Of a DNA stretch of 44,574 bases, positions 32,360 to 39,998 are shown in pieces. The notes beneath the pieces were generated by a model, which was not told the DNA's origin, did not search any database, and saw only the letters and a program-made list of their open reading frames with translations. How positions within the stretch are numbered: position 1 is the stretch's first letter; each line of letters begins with the position of its first letter. A program made the position numbers and the translations under genes. This stretch comes from Chromatiales bacterium (lineage in GTDB: Bacteria > Pseudomonadota > Gammaproteobacteria > SZUA-152): NCBI GenBank assembly GCA_026982555.1, contig JALSGT010000140.1:1-44574 (forward strand). Reading direction: 5' to 3'.

Positions 32360-34006
32360 GTGCCTATGGATGAAGAAAACTGGAAACAAAAATATCTCGC
32401 GAGCCTGGATAATCTTGAAAAACAGGAAAACAAATGGCAGGCCAGTGAAGCCTTGCTCAAGCAGGGACTCACCCGCGTCGCCCTGGCCGCACAAGGGCTG
32501 AATGCTTCACTGGATGACGACCTCGCATTGTTGCGTAAAATCCTGCGCAAAGACATCGATTTGCAACAGCTCGAAAATGTGGTTAGCGACCTGACTCAGT
32601 CTGTCAAACAGTTGGATGAACAGCGGGGTGACAAAAATATTGCTCACAGCCCGCAAGCGCTGCTGACTCATTGGCTGGACAGCTTATCGTTTCCCGCCCC
32701 GTTCAATGCGCGCATCAACGTCCTGCGCCAGAAGATTGATGCCACGCACAACCTCGCCGACATAGAGGCACCCCTGCGCGAACTGTCGGAACTGTTCAAC
32801 GAAGCGCTGCAACATGACAGTGCCGTTTCGCAACACGTTTCGCAAAACAATAAAGAACAACAGAGCGGCGGTTTTTTCAGCCGCTTGTTCGGTGGTGACA
32901 CCCGTAACGTAATCCGTGAACAGGTACAAATTCACAGTGCAACGGACAAGCCTGCCGCACCTCAAATCAACGAATTTTGCATTCAGTTGCTGGACACACT
33001 CAGTCTGCCCGCGGAACTCACCGATCAAGTGGAAAACCTCAAAGACCGATTCGGCGAAGGCCTTTCCGACCGCTCGGTTGCACCTGCACTGACCGCCATT
33101 GCCAATCTCATTTCTGCTATGCGCCGACAAATGGAAGAGGAAAACAAAGAGCTACAGACTTTTTTGCACCAGCTTGGCGACAACCTCAAAGAGATAGACC
33201 AAAATCTTTCCGGAGCACAAAACTCGCACAAAGCATCCATGGACAGCGGTCGTGAATTTGATGCCGTAGTACATGCACACGTACAGGATATTCAAAGTAA
33301 GGTAGAAGCTGCACCGGAATCCAGCCAGCTCAAACAACAGATTCAGGGTCGGCTCGACGCCATTCGTAAACATCTTGAGCAATATCGTGAAACAGAAGAA
33401 ACACGCCAACAGCAATTGGAGGTTCAGCTGGCGCACCTCAACAGCCGTGTACACGGCATGGAAAATGAAGGTGAAAAGTTACGTCAGCGCTTGCAGGAAA
33501 AACACGAACAAGCCGTACGTGATCCGCTCACCGGTCTGCATAATCGTCTTGCTTATGACGAAAGAGTCATGCAGGAATTCGCCCGCTGGAAACGCTATGG
33601 GCAACCCATGGTACTGATGATGATCGACGTTGATCATTTCAAACATGTCAACGACACTTACGGCCACAAAGCCGGCGATAAAGCATTGGTATTAATTGCC
33701 GACCAATTGCGTAACCATTTGCGCGAAAGTGATTTTCTCGCCCGCTTTGGAGGCGAAGAATTTGTCGTGCTGATGCCGGAAACTGATATTGAGTCCGCCG
33801 TGGTTGCCGCCGAAAAATTACGTGCTGCTGTTGAGAAATGCCAATTCCATTATCAAAACACACAAGTCAGCATCACCTTTTCTGCCGGGCTTGCCCAGCT
33901 GCGCAAAAACGACAATCCCGAAAGCCTGTTTCAGCGTGCTGACGACGCCATGTATCGCGCCAAAGAAGCCGGGCGCAATCAATGCCTGATTGAAACATCT
34001 TCCTGA
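32360..34006 (+). CDS. Diguanylate cyclase with long coiled-coil N-terminal region
   Basis: The 548-residue product ends in a GGDEF domain (about 385-545) that makes c-di-GMP. The active-site signature is GGEEF, preceded five residues earlier by RESD, a match to the RxxD product-inhibition site. MIDVDHFKHVNDTYGH supplies the metal and guanine-binding residues. The first 380 residues contain no membrane segment and are mostly helical, with a probable coiled coil at about 255-385. In P. aeruginosa the syntenic gene (PA5487) also encodes a GGDEF protein. Catalytic activity is expected from the intact motifs. Confidence 0.93.
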   Translation: MPMDEENWKQKYLASLDNLEKQENKWQASEALLKQGLTRVALAAQGLNASLDDDLALLRKILRKDIDLQQLENVVSDLTQSVKQLDEQRGDKNIAHSPQALLTHWLDSLSFPAPFNARINVLRQKIDATHNLADIEAPLRELSELFNEALQHDSAVSQHVSQNNKEQQSGGFFSRLFGGDTRNVIREQVQIHSATDKPAAPQINEFCIQLLDTLSLPAELTDQVENLKDRFGEGLSDRSVAPALTAIANLISAMRRQMEEENKELQTFLHQLGDNLKEIDQNLSGAQNSHKASMDSGREFDAVVHAHVQDIQSKVEAAPESSQLKQQIQGRLDAIRKHLEQYRETEETRQQQLEVQLAHLNSRVHGMENEGEKLRQRLQEKHEQAVRDPLTGLHNRLAYDERVMQEFARWKRYGQPMVLMMIDVDHFKHVNDTYGHKAGDKALVLIADQLRNHLRESDFLARFGGEEFVVLMPETDIESAVVAAEKLRAAVEKCQFHYQNTQVSITFSAGLAQLRKNDNPESLFQRADDAMYRAKEAGRNQCLIETSS

Positions 34007-34008
34007 CG

Positions 34009-34437
34009 ATGATTAACATGGCACACAAATCCACACCCGATGCCAGCCCCCGCAGCGAGAAAAAGATACGTATCGACAAATGGCTGTGGGCTGCACGTTT
34101 TTACAAAACCCGATCACTTGCCAGTGAAGCGATTAAAGGCGGCAAAGTCAGCGTTAACAGCCATCGAGCCAAACCCAGTCGGGAAGTGGCACTGGGTGAC
34201 ACACTCGTTCTTCGGCAGGGTTTTGACGAAAAAACCGTTATTGTACAGGCACTTTCTGATAAGCGTGGTCCAGCCGTTGTCGCACAACAGCTTTACAGGG
34301 AGACGGAAGACAGCATTCAGAAACGCGAAAAAGAAAAAGAACTGCGCAAGCTCGCTGCGGTTCAGCGACCACATGGGGAGGGGCGGCCAACCAAACGTTC
34401 TCGGCGGCAGATACATCGGTTTACACGGCCGGAATAG
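34009..34437 (+). CDS. hslR: Heat-shock protein 15 (S4-domain ribosome-associated protein)
   Basis: HslR binds stalled 50S subunits carrying peptidyl-tRNA and helps their recycling. The 142-residue product has an S4 RNA-binding domain near residues 20-80 (RIDKWLWAARFYKTRSLASEAI, then VSVNSHRAKPSREVALGD). A basic, charged C-terminal tail ends in KRSRRQIHRFTRPE. It starts 3 bases after the diguanylate cyclase stop. A second in-frame ATG at 34018 is an equally likely start. Its terminator appears to have been split by a MITE insertion. Confidence 0.94.
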   Translation: MINMAHKSTPDASPRSEKKIRIDKWLWAARFYKTRSLASEAIKGGKVSVNSHRAKPSREVALGDTLVLRQGFDEKTVIVQALSDKRGPAVVAQQLYRETEDSIQKREKEKELRKLAAVQRPHGEGRPTKRSRRQIHRFTRPE

Positions 34438-34447
34438 CCCTAAAAGG

Positions 34448-34456
34448 GCTCTGACC
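34448..34456. repeat. Left copy of a 9-bp target-site duplication
   Basis: GCTCTGACC at 34448-34456 is repeated directly at 34641-34649, exactly abutting the inverted ends of the element at 34457-34640. Confidence 0.7.
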
Positions 34457-34640
34457 TAGGCTGTCGAAATTAGGCGTTTTTGGTCATTAAGCAGCAACCC
34501 GGTTTTTGGATGAAGCAATCCTTGGAAGTGGGACTTTAGTCCCGCAATACGGCGGGACTAAAGTCCCACTTCCAAGTTGTCAGAGTATCCATAAACTGAA
34601 GGAACAAAACGTTCGAAAATCAGTGGATTTCGACAGCCTA
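34457..34640. mobile_element. MITE-like insertion with central 25-bp palindrome
   Basis: This 184-bp element has perfect 14-bp terminal inverted repeats, TAGGCTGTCGAAAT at both ends, and is flanked by 9-bp direct repeats GCTCTGACC. Its centre is a perfect 25-bp inverted repeat (34521-34545 with 34552-34576, 6-base spacer). Each arm of that repeat itself contains the small palindrome GGGACT-TT-AGTCCC. It has no coding capacity. Removing it rebuilds TAAAAGGG-CTCTGAC-CCCTTTTA, a hairpin with T-rich end positioned as the hslR terminator. A 9-bp duplication fits several DDE transposase families; no matching transposase is seen in the window. Confidence 0.78.
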
Positions 34641-34682
34641 GCTCTGACCCCTTTTAAAATCAGGGAGGAGCATGGGGTGAGA

Positions 34683-35399
34683 CTATTTTATAGAGACCCC
34701 CGCATTTTTTCTGATGGCGCTGATTTTTGGGTCATCCGGTGTGAGCCGGATTTTTTTGGCCGCTCCGCTGTTGCCTGCAAGGTAGGGTGCGGCTGCGGCT
34801 GCCATGATGGGTATGGTGGTGCGCAGGTCGTTGGAGTCGGTAGTGATGTTCATCAGGGTTTTCCAGAGAATTTTTCCGGCCGGTTTGATTTTGTAGGCCT
34901 CCAGCGCGGCGCTGCTGGTGTATACGGTGTAGCTGCGACTTTCTAGGATGGTTCCAGCGTAGATTGTTTGCAGGGGGACGTAGACGGTGCTGCGTGTGGT
35001 GGTGGTTGCACCGGCTTCATTGGTTCGGGTTCGGGTGATGTTGATGGTGTTGCCACCGATGGTTTCGTAGATAGGACGGACGAAGGTGTTGACGCCGGTG
35101 CGGCCTTCAGAAATGGCATAGCGAAAGAAAATTTCCATGTCGGCATCTTTGCGGGAGTCTACGCGCTGATAACCCTTTTCTGCCAGTATCGGGATAAAGT
35201 AAGCGCTGAATTCGCGGAAAAAGAGGTCGTCTTCCTGTCCTTCGGTGTTACCGTTGACCAGTACGTAGCGTTTGTTGTTTGTGTTGGCTGCGGGATCGGC
35301 AATGGCGCTGACTTGCACCACAAATGACGAGGTGCAGCTGGTCAGCAGTACAGCTGCCAGCAGGATAATAATCACGGTGAATAAACGTTTTGTATGCAT
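34683..35399 (-). CDS. Uncharacterised outer-membrane lipoprotein
   Basis: The 238-residue product has a lipoprotein signal (FTVIIILLAAVLLTSC, Cys22 in lipobox LTSC). I do not recognise the family with certainty. The layout, RYVLVNGNTEGQEDDLFFREF then DADMEIFFRYAIS and later TILESRSYTVYT, resembles DUF4136-like lipoproteins. These have a small alpha/beta domain in which a short conserved core is followed by ILWKTLMN. The C terminus is basic. It lies alone between the MITE and dacC, with about 220 bases to dacC. Confidence 0.75.
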   Translation of the reverse strand: MHTKRLFTVIIILLAAVLLTSCTSSFVVQVSAIADPAANTNNKRYVLVNGNTEGQEDDLFFREFSAYFIPILAEKGYQRVDSRKDADMEIFFRYAISEGRTGVNTFVRPIYETIGGNTINITRTRTNEAGATTTTRSTVYVPLQTIYAGTILESRSYTVYTSSAALEAYKIKPAGKILWKTLMNITTDSNDLRTTIPIMAAAAAPYLAGNSGAAKKIRLTPDDPKISAIRKNAGVSIK

Positions 35400-35578
35400 G
35401 GTCGCCTCGTTGTGGAGTGAAGCCGAATTAAACCAGCCTGTGTTTGTTCGAGTATAGGGCTTGCGCCAGGTTCAACCCAATTTCATCGAAATCAGTTTTT
35501 CCTATATACAATAAGCTGCTACGCGATTGATGCGTTTATTTTTGGCAGAGGCCCGATGTGTAGTCGCGCCCGTTCATT

Positions 35579-35635
35579 CTGTTTTTTCCTTAACCTCTTT
35601 TTCTTTCCTCTGCTTCCTCTGCGTTATTCAAACAA
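35579..35635 (-). repeat. CGCAGAGG-type purine-rich dispersed repeat, third copy
   Basis: Read on the minus strand, this stretch begins AACGCAGAGGAAGCAGAGGA and runs on into A/G-rich sequence. It resembles the repeat at 13103-13140. It borders the 3' end of dacC and overlaps its last codons, so the repeat may have supplied the end of that gene. Confidence 0.45.
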
Positions 35636-36775
35636 CAATTTAATTTCATCAACAAGATTGCCCAACAGGCCGCCGGGTTCGATGGGGGAAAGTGCGACCA
35701 GTTTACGTTTGGCATATTGTTCATCACCGAGACGGATATTGACGGAACCAAAGGCTTGACCCTGTTTGATGGGAGCGGTGATGCGTGCATCAAGATCCAT
35801 GTCGGCCTTCAGCTTTTTATACTGGCCTTTGGGGATGGTCAGGTAGAGGTCTTCATTCAGGCCCAGTGATAACTCTTCCTGCGCACCCTTCCACACACGG
35901 GCGGTGGCGAGCGTTTCATTGGCTTTGTAGAGACGATGGGTTTCAAAAAAGCGGAAGCCATAGGTGAGCAGTTTCTGACTTTCGCTGGAGCGGGTTTCAT
36001 CGTTGCGCGTGCCCAGCACCACAGAGATGAGACGCATGCCATCACGTTTGGCGGAAGCCACCAGGCAGTAACCTGCCGATTCGGTATGGCCGGTTTTGAT
36101 GCCGTCTACATATTTGTTGCGCCATAACAGACGATTGCGGTTGTATTGTTTGATGTCGTTGTAAACAAATTCTTTTTGTGCGTACCAGTCGTAGTATTTG
36201 GGGTAGTCACGAATCATTGCAATGGCCAGTTTGGCGAGATCACGCGGTGTGGTGTAGTGGTCTTTGTGCGGCAGGCCGGTGCTGTTGATGAAGTGGCTGT
36301 CGAGCATGCCCAGTTCGGCGGCGTGCTGGTTCATCAGGGAGACAAAGGCGTCTTCGCTGCCTGCCACATGTTCAGCCAAAGCCACAGTGGCATCGTTGCC
36401 GGACTGGATAATAATGCCTTTGAGCAGGTCTTCCACGGATACTTTTTTACCCACTTCGATGAACATGCGTGAGCCTTCCATGCGCCAGGCTTTTTCGCTG
36501 ACGAGGACTTCGTCGTCGAGGCTGATGTTGCCTTTGGCCAGTTCGTGGTCGATGACGTAGGCGGAGAGCATTTTGGTCAGACTGGCGGGCTCCATGCGTT
36601 GGTCAGATTTTTTTTCTGCCAGTACGCGACCGCTGTTGAAGTCGATGAGCAGATACCCCTTGGCTTTTATTTTAGGGGTGGCGGGAATCAGTGTTGCTGC
36701 TTGCGCAGAGGCCAAAAACAACATGAGTAAGATGGCGATAAAAAAGGGTAATAAACGGTGCATGACAGTACTCAT
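35624..36775 (-). CDS. dacC: D-alanyl-D-alanine carboxypeptidase (PBP5/6 family)
   Basis: The enzyme trims the terminal D-alanine of peptidoglycan pentapeptides in the periplasm. The 383-residue product has a signal peptide (FFIAILLMLFLASAQA). Its serine active-site set is SLTK (Ser65-Lys68), SGN in IIQSGNDATV, and KTG in VDGIKTGHTESAGY. A C-terminal beta-domain is followed by an amphipathic end (LLGNLVDEIKLLF) that should anchor it to the membrane. It is the last gene of the mre-mrd-rlpA cluster. The usual next genes lipB and lipA are missing, so synteny breaks here. Confidence 0.95.
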   Translation of the reverse strand: MSTVMHRLLPFFIAILLMLFLASAQAATLIPATPKIKAKGYLLIDFNSGRVLAEKKSDQRMEPASLTKMLSAYVIDHELAKGNISLDDEVLVSEKAWRMEGSRMFIEVGKKVSVEDLLKGIIIQSGNDATVALAEHVAGSEDAFVSLMNQHAAELGMLDSHFINSTGLPHKDHYTTPRDLAKLAIAMIRDYPKYYDWYAQKEFVYNDIKQYNRNRLLWRNKYVDGIKTGHTESAGYCLVASAKRDGMRLISVVLGTRNDETRSSESQKLLTYGFRFFETHRLYKANETLATARVWKGAQEELSLGLNEDLYLTIPKGQYKKLKADMDLDARITAPIKQGQAFGSVNIRLGDEQYAKRKLVALSPIEPGGLLGNLVDEIKLLFE

Positions 36776-36857
36776 GGTGGTGTGCTCAATGGATGATGTG
36801 GTTAATGTTGTTGAAATCAGTGTACGACACGGGGTGTAGAGAATAACGATTTTTTAC

Positions 36858-36902
36858 CTTAGGTAATGGAACACAATAACGTATACAATTTCCATTCCTT
36901 AT
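36858..36902. repeat. Short palindromic repeat between dacC and rlpA
   Basis: A 45-bp imperfect palindrome has ends CTTAGGTAATGGAAC and TTCCATTCCTTATT. The first 30 bases match 43328-43357 closely, and the last 15 match 43524-43538. It reads as a solo form of the longer insertion between mreC and mreB. The TAA stop of rlpA lies within its end. Confidence 0.6.
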
Positions 36903-37777
36903 TCCACAACGATATGCGGTGAGTCTATGCCCAGCGGCGATAGCTGTGAGCGTAGTTTCAGTGCATCTGCTTCAGATTGCAATGGCCCAATGCGCACACG
37001 GTAAACATTGTAGTTGTTGGTGGCTTTGCGATTGATGGATATGTTTTGCTGAGTGGCACTCACCAGACGATTGAGCAATTGTGAGGCGTTGTCGTGGTTG
37101 GTAAAGGCTCCCACTTGCAGGTAAAGCTGGCCAGGGTTGTTGGTGGCGACGGTAACCGGTTGAGGCGTGACAGAGCGTGACAGCGTGACGGGCGTGGTGC
37201 TGGCCTGTGATGTTTTTGTGGACGCGCCGGGGTCGATGACACGGATTTTTACCCGGCCGGTGCCTTTGGTGGTGATGCCCAGTTTTTTGGCGGCGACATA
37301 CGACAGGTCAATAATGCGTCCGCTGACAAAGGGGCCGCGGTCGTTGACGCGCACAATAATTTTGCGCTGATTGTCAAGGTTATGCACTTCAACATAACTG
37401 GGAATAGGGATTGTTTTGTGTGCGGCGGTCATTGCGTACATGTCGTAAGGTTCGCCACTGGAGGTGCGATGGCCGTGAAATTTTGTGCCGTACCAGGAGG
37501 CGTCGCCTGTTTGTACAAAACCACGGGCGGACTGGCGCACTGTGTAACGTTTGCCTTGTACTACGTAGGATTTGGGATTGCCGTATTTACTGCGTGGTTC
37601 GATTTTGGGCACGGCGTCGGGGATACGGGTATGGTCCACATCTTTTACGGGTGCGCTGTCTTGCGCGATGGCATAACGACTTTGTGGCAGTGAACCACAG
37701 GCGCTGAGTAGCAGGCTGCTGGCTAAAAGCAAAAGAACTGATTGAGCCGTGCGGCTGTGTGGAAAAGATACGCGCAT
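36899..37777 (-). CDS. rlpA: Rare lipoprotein A, septal lytic transglycosylase
   Basis: RlpA cleaves peptidoglycan strands lacking stem peptides and helps daughter-cell separation. The 292-residue product has lipobox LLSAC and a double-psi beta-barrel domain with QTGDASWYGTKFHGHRTSSGE, VRVNDRGPF and DLSYVAAKKLGI. A C-terminal SPOR domain (LYLQVGAFTNHDNASQLLNRL) binds denuded septal glycan. The catalytic DRG-type loop is intact. It lies 5 bases from the mltB stop within the elongation cluster, and its stop lies inside a repeat element. Confidence 0.95.
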   Translation of the reverse strand: MRVSFPHSRTAQSVLLLLASSLLLSACGSLPQSRYAIAQDSAPVKDVDHTRIPDAVPKIEPRSKYGNPKSYVVQGKRYTVRQSARGFVQTGDASWYGTKFHGHRTSSGEPYDMYAMTAAHKTIPIPSYVEVHNLDNQRKIIVRVNDRGPFVSGRIIDLSYVAAKKLGITTKGTGRVKIRVIDPGASTKTSQASTTPVTLSRSVTPQPVTVATNNPGQLYLQVGAFTNHDNASQLLNRLVSATQQNISINRKATNNYNVYRVRIGPLQSEADALKLRSQLSPLGIDSPHIVVE

Positions 37778-37782
37778 GATGA

Positions 37783-38853
37783 TCAGCTGTTTATGTTTTT
37801 GCCTGAATCTGTTTTTGCGGATTCAGCTGCCCGTTTTGACATGATGGCCTGTCCTAACTGATAAACTGCCATGGCGTACAGCGGGCTGTGATTGTATCGG
37901 GTAATGACATAAAAATTATCCAGGGCGATCCAGTGCTCGCGACCGGCGAGGGTTTTCAGTTCGAGGAGTGCGCCCATGGCATTAGGGTCGAGTTTACTTT
38001 TTGCGGTGGCACCGCGTTTGCGCAGTTCGGTGATGGTACTGTGTGGCTTGTAGCCTTTTTTGACCAGTACCTGAATGTGGTTGCTGCCAACGACGGCGGG
38101 TACGACCACTTTGCCTCCGGGCTGCCATTTATGGCGTTTGAAATAATTGGCGACGCTGCCGATGGCGTCAACCGTGTTGTTCCACAGGTCACGTTTGCCA
38201 TCGCCGTCAAAGTCGATAGCGTAGTGACGGTAACTGCTGGAGATAAACTGGGGCTTGCCCATGGCTCCTGCGTAAGAGCCTTTGATGGTGAGTGGCTCAA
38301 TGTTTTCTTCGCGCGTTAACAATAAATATTGTTCCAGTTCACTGCGGAAAAATTTACTGCGCTTGGGGTATTGGAAGGCGAGTGTGGATAGTGAGTCCAT
38401 TACCCGGTAGCTGCCTTTGTGTCGTCCGTAGCGGGTTTCGACGCCGATGATGGCGACGATGATTTCTGGTGGCACGCCGTATTCTTTTTCTGCCCGTTCC
38501 AGAGTTTCCCGGTTTTCATTCCAGAAGGTGACGCCTTCGTTGATGCGGGTCTGGGTGACAAAGATGGGGCGATATTGGTGCCAGGATTTGCTTTCTGCCG
38601 GACGGGTAATGGCATCGACGATTTTTTCCCGGAGTTCCACCTGTTTGAACAGTGTGGTGAGTTTGTTGGCATCAAAATCGTGTTTTTCCACCATTTCGCC
38701 AATGAACTGCTGCACGTCGGCACGGGCGGCGACATCCTGTTCATCTATCGGTGTTGTGGCCATCACTGGCAGTGTTAGCAGGCCAAGAGCCGCGCAAGCG
38801 AGTTTGCAGCGAATAGGCGCAGTATGGAACAGGGATATGTGCAGTTTGGACAT
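37783..38853 (-). CDS. mltB: Membrane-associated lytic murein transglycosylase B
   Basis: MltB cleaves the glycan backbone of peptidoglycan, leaving 1,6-anhydro ends. The 356-residue product has an N-terminal hydrophobic signal (LACAALGLLTLPVMA). It has no obvious lipobox, so it resembles the soluble SltB form more than MltB itself. The catalytic glutamate lies in IVAIIGVETRYGRHKG. LLTREENIEPLTIKGSYAGAMG, the calcium-site-like DFDGDGKRDLWNN and C-terminal NFYVITRYNHSPLYAMAVYQL complete the family. It is placed between rodA and rlpA. Confidence 0.93.
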   Translation of the reverse strand: MSKLHISLFHTAPIRCKLACAALGLLTLPVMATTPIDEQDVAARADVQQFIGEMVEKHDFDANKLTTLFKQVELREKIVDAITRPAESKSWHQYRPIFVTQTRINEGVTFWNENRETLERAEKEYGVPPEIIVAIIGVETRYGRHKGSYRVMDSLSTLAFQYPKRSKFFRSELEQYLLLTREENIEPLTIKGSYAGAMGKPQFISSSYRHYAIDFDGDGKRDLWNNTVDAIGSVANYFKRHKWQPGGKVVVPAVVGSNHIQVLVKKGYKPHSTITELRKRGATAKSKLDPNAMGALLELKTLAGREHWIALDNFYVITRYNHSPLYAMAVYQLGQAIMSKRAAESAKTDSGKNINS

Positions 38854-38870
38854 AAAAAGTCTCTTGGCCC

Positions 38871-39998
38871 TTATCGGGGCAGTAATTTACGATGTGTGTG
38901 TATGGACATGAGGATACCGAAACCAGCCATCAGGGTCACCATGGATGTGCCACCATAACTGATTAGTGGCAATGGCACACCGACGACGGGCAACAGACCG
39001 GTCACCATGCCGATGTTAACAAAGATATAAATGAAGAAGGTCATCACCAGTCCGCCGCCCAGCAGGCGGGTATAGGTATCCTGTGCCTGACTGGCAATAA
39101 GCAGACCGCGCATGATGATCAACAGGTACACGGCGAGCAGGGCGAGGATACCAAACAGGCCAAACTCTTCTGCATAGGCGGCGAAGATAAAATCGGTGGA
39201 GCGCTCGGGCAAAAAATTCAGCTGTGACTGGGTACCATTGAGCCAGCCTTTGCCATACAGCCCGCCGGAGCCAATGGCGATTTTGGATTGAATAATGTGA
39301 TAACCGGCCCCCAGTGGTGATTGTTCCGGGTTGAGAAAAGTGAGTACCCGCTGGCGCTGGTAGTCTCGCATGAAATGCCACAGCACCGGGGCGCTGGCCG
39401 CCAGCGCAGCAGCAGAGATAAATATCAGCCGCCAGGAAATACCCGCAAACAACAATACAAAAATACCGGCACCCGCGATGAGCAGGGCGGTACCCAGGTC
39501 CGGCTGTTTGGCGATGAGCAGGGTGGGAATCGCGATAACCAGGCAGGCCATTAACAGGCGTTTCGAGGTGGGCGGCAACGGGTGGTCACTGAGATACCAG
39601 GCCACCATCATGGGCACGGAGAGTTTCATCATTTCTGATGGTTGAAAACGAAACAGGCCGAGGTCCAGCCAGCGTTGTGCCCCTTTGCCTGTTTCACCAA
39701 AAAACAGTACGGCCAGCAGCAGGCCAATGCCCAGCCCGAAAAACCAGGGTGTCCAGCGTTTCAGTGTGGCAGGGGTGATTTGTGCCAGCGCCAGCATAAT
39801 GCTGAAGGCTACGCTCAGGCGCACGACCTGACGCCAGACGATGTCGATGTTTTGCCCGCTGGCGCTGTACAACACAAACAGGCTGACCACGGAGAGGACG
39901 AGCAGACAAATCAGCAGCGGGGCATCCAGATGCAGCGTTTCGGCCAGGGTGCGGCGATTGGTGCGCAATGCCTCGGCGCGGGCCTCAAACAGACTCAC
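38871..39998 (-). CDS. rodA: Rod-shape glycosyltransferase RodA (SEDS family)
   Basis: RodA polymerises glycan strands for lateral wall growth together with PBP2. The 375-residue product has about ten membrane segments. It shows SEDS motifs RWLDLGLFRFQPSEMMKL, KQPDLGTALLI, SPLGAGYHIIQSKIAIGSGG...GKGWLNGTQ, the catalytic-region FIFAAYAEEFGLFG, and TGLLPVVGVPLPLISYGGT. Its start overlaps the end of mrdA by four bases, consistent with the two proteins being made as a pair. Confidence 0.97.
   Translation of the reverse strand: MSLFEARAEALRTNRRTLAETLHLDAPLLICLLVLSVVSLFVLYSASGQNIDIVWRQVVRLSVAFSIMLALAQITPATLKRWTPWFFGLGIGLLLAVLFFGETGKGAQRWLDLGLFRFQPSEMMKLSVPMMVAWYLSDHPLPPTSKRLLMACLVIAIPTLLIAKQPDLGTALLIAGAGIFVLLFAGISWRLIFISAAALAASAPVLWHFMRDYQRQRVLTFLNPEQSPLGAGYHIIQSKIAIGSGGLYGKGWLNGTQSQLNFLPERSTDFIFAAYAEEFGLFGILALLAVYLLIIMRGLLIASQAQDTYTRLLGGGLVMTFFIYIFVNIGMVTGLLPVVGVPLPLISYGGTSMVTLMAGFGILMSIHTHRKLLPR

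Noticed and set aside
34521-34576. A CRISPR unit or toxin-antitoxin operator at the perfect palindrome
   Set aside because: There is a single inverted pair with no spaced direct repeats and no adjacent small genes. The terminal repeats and 9-bp duplication explain it as part of a MITE.
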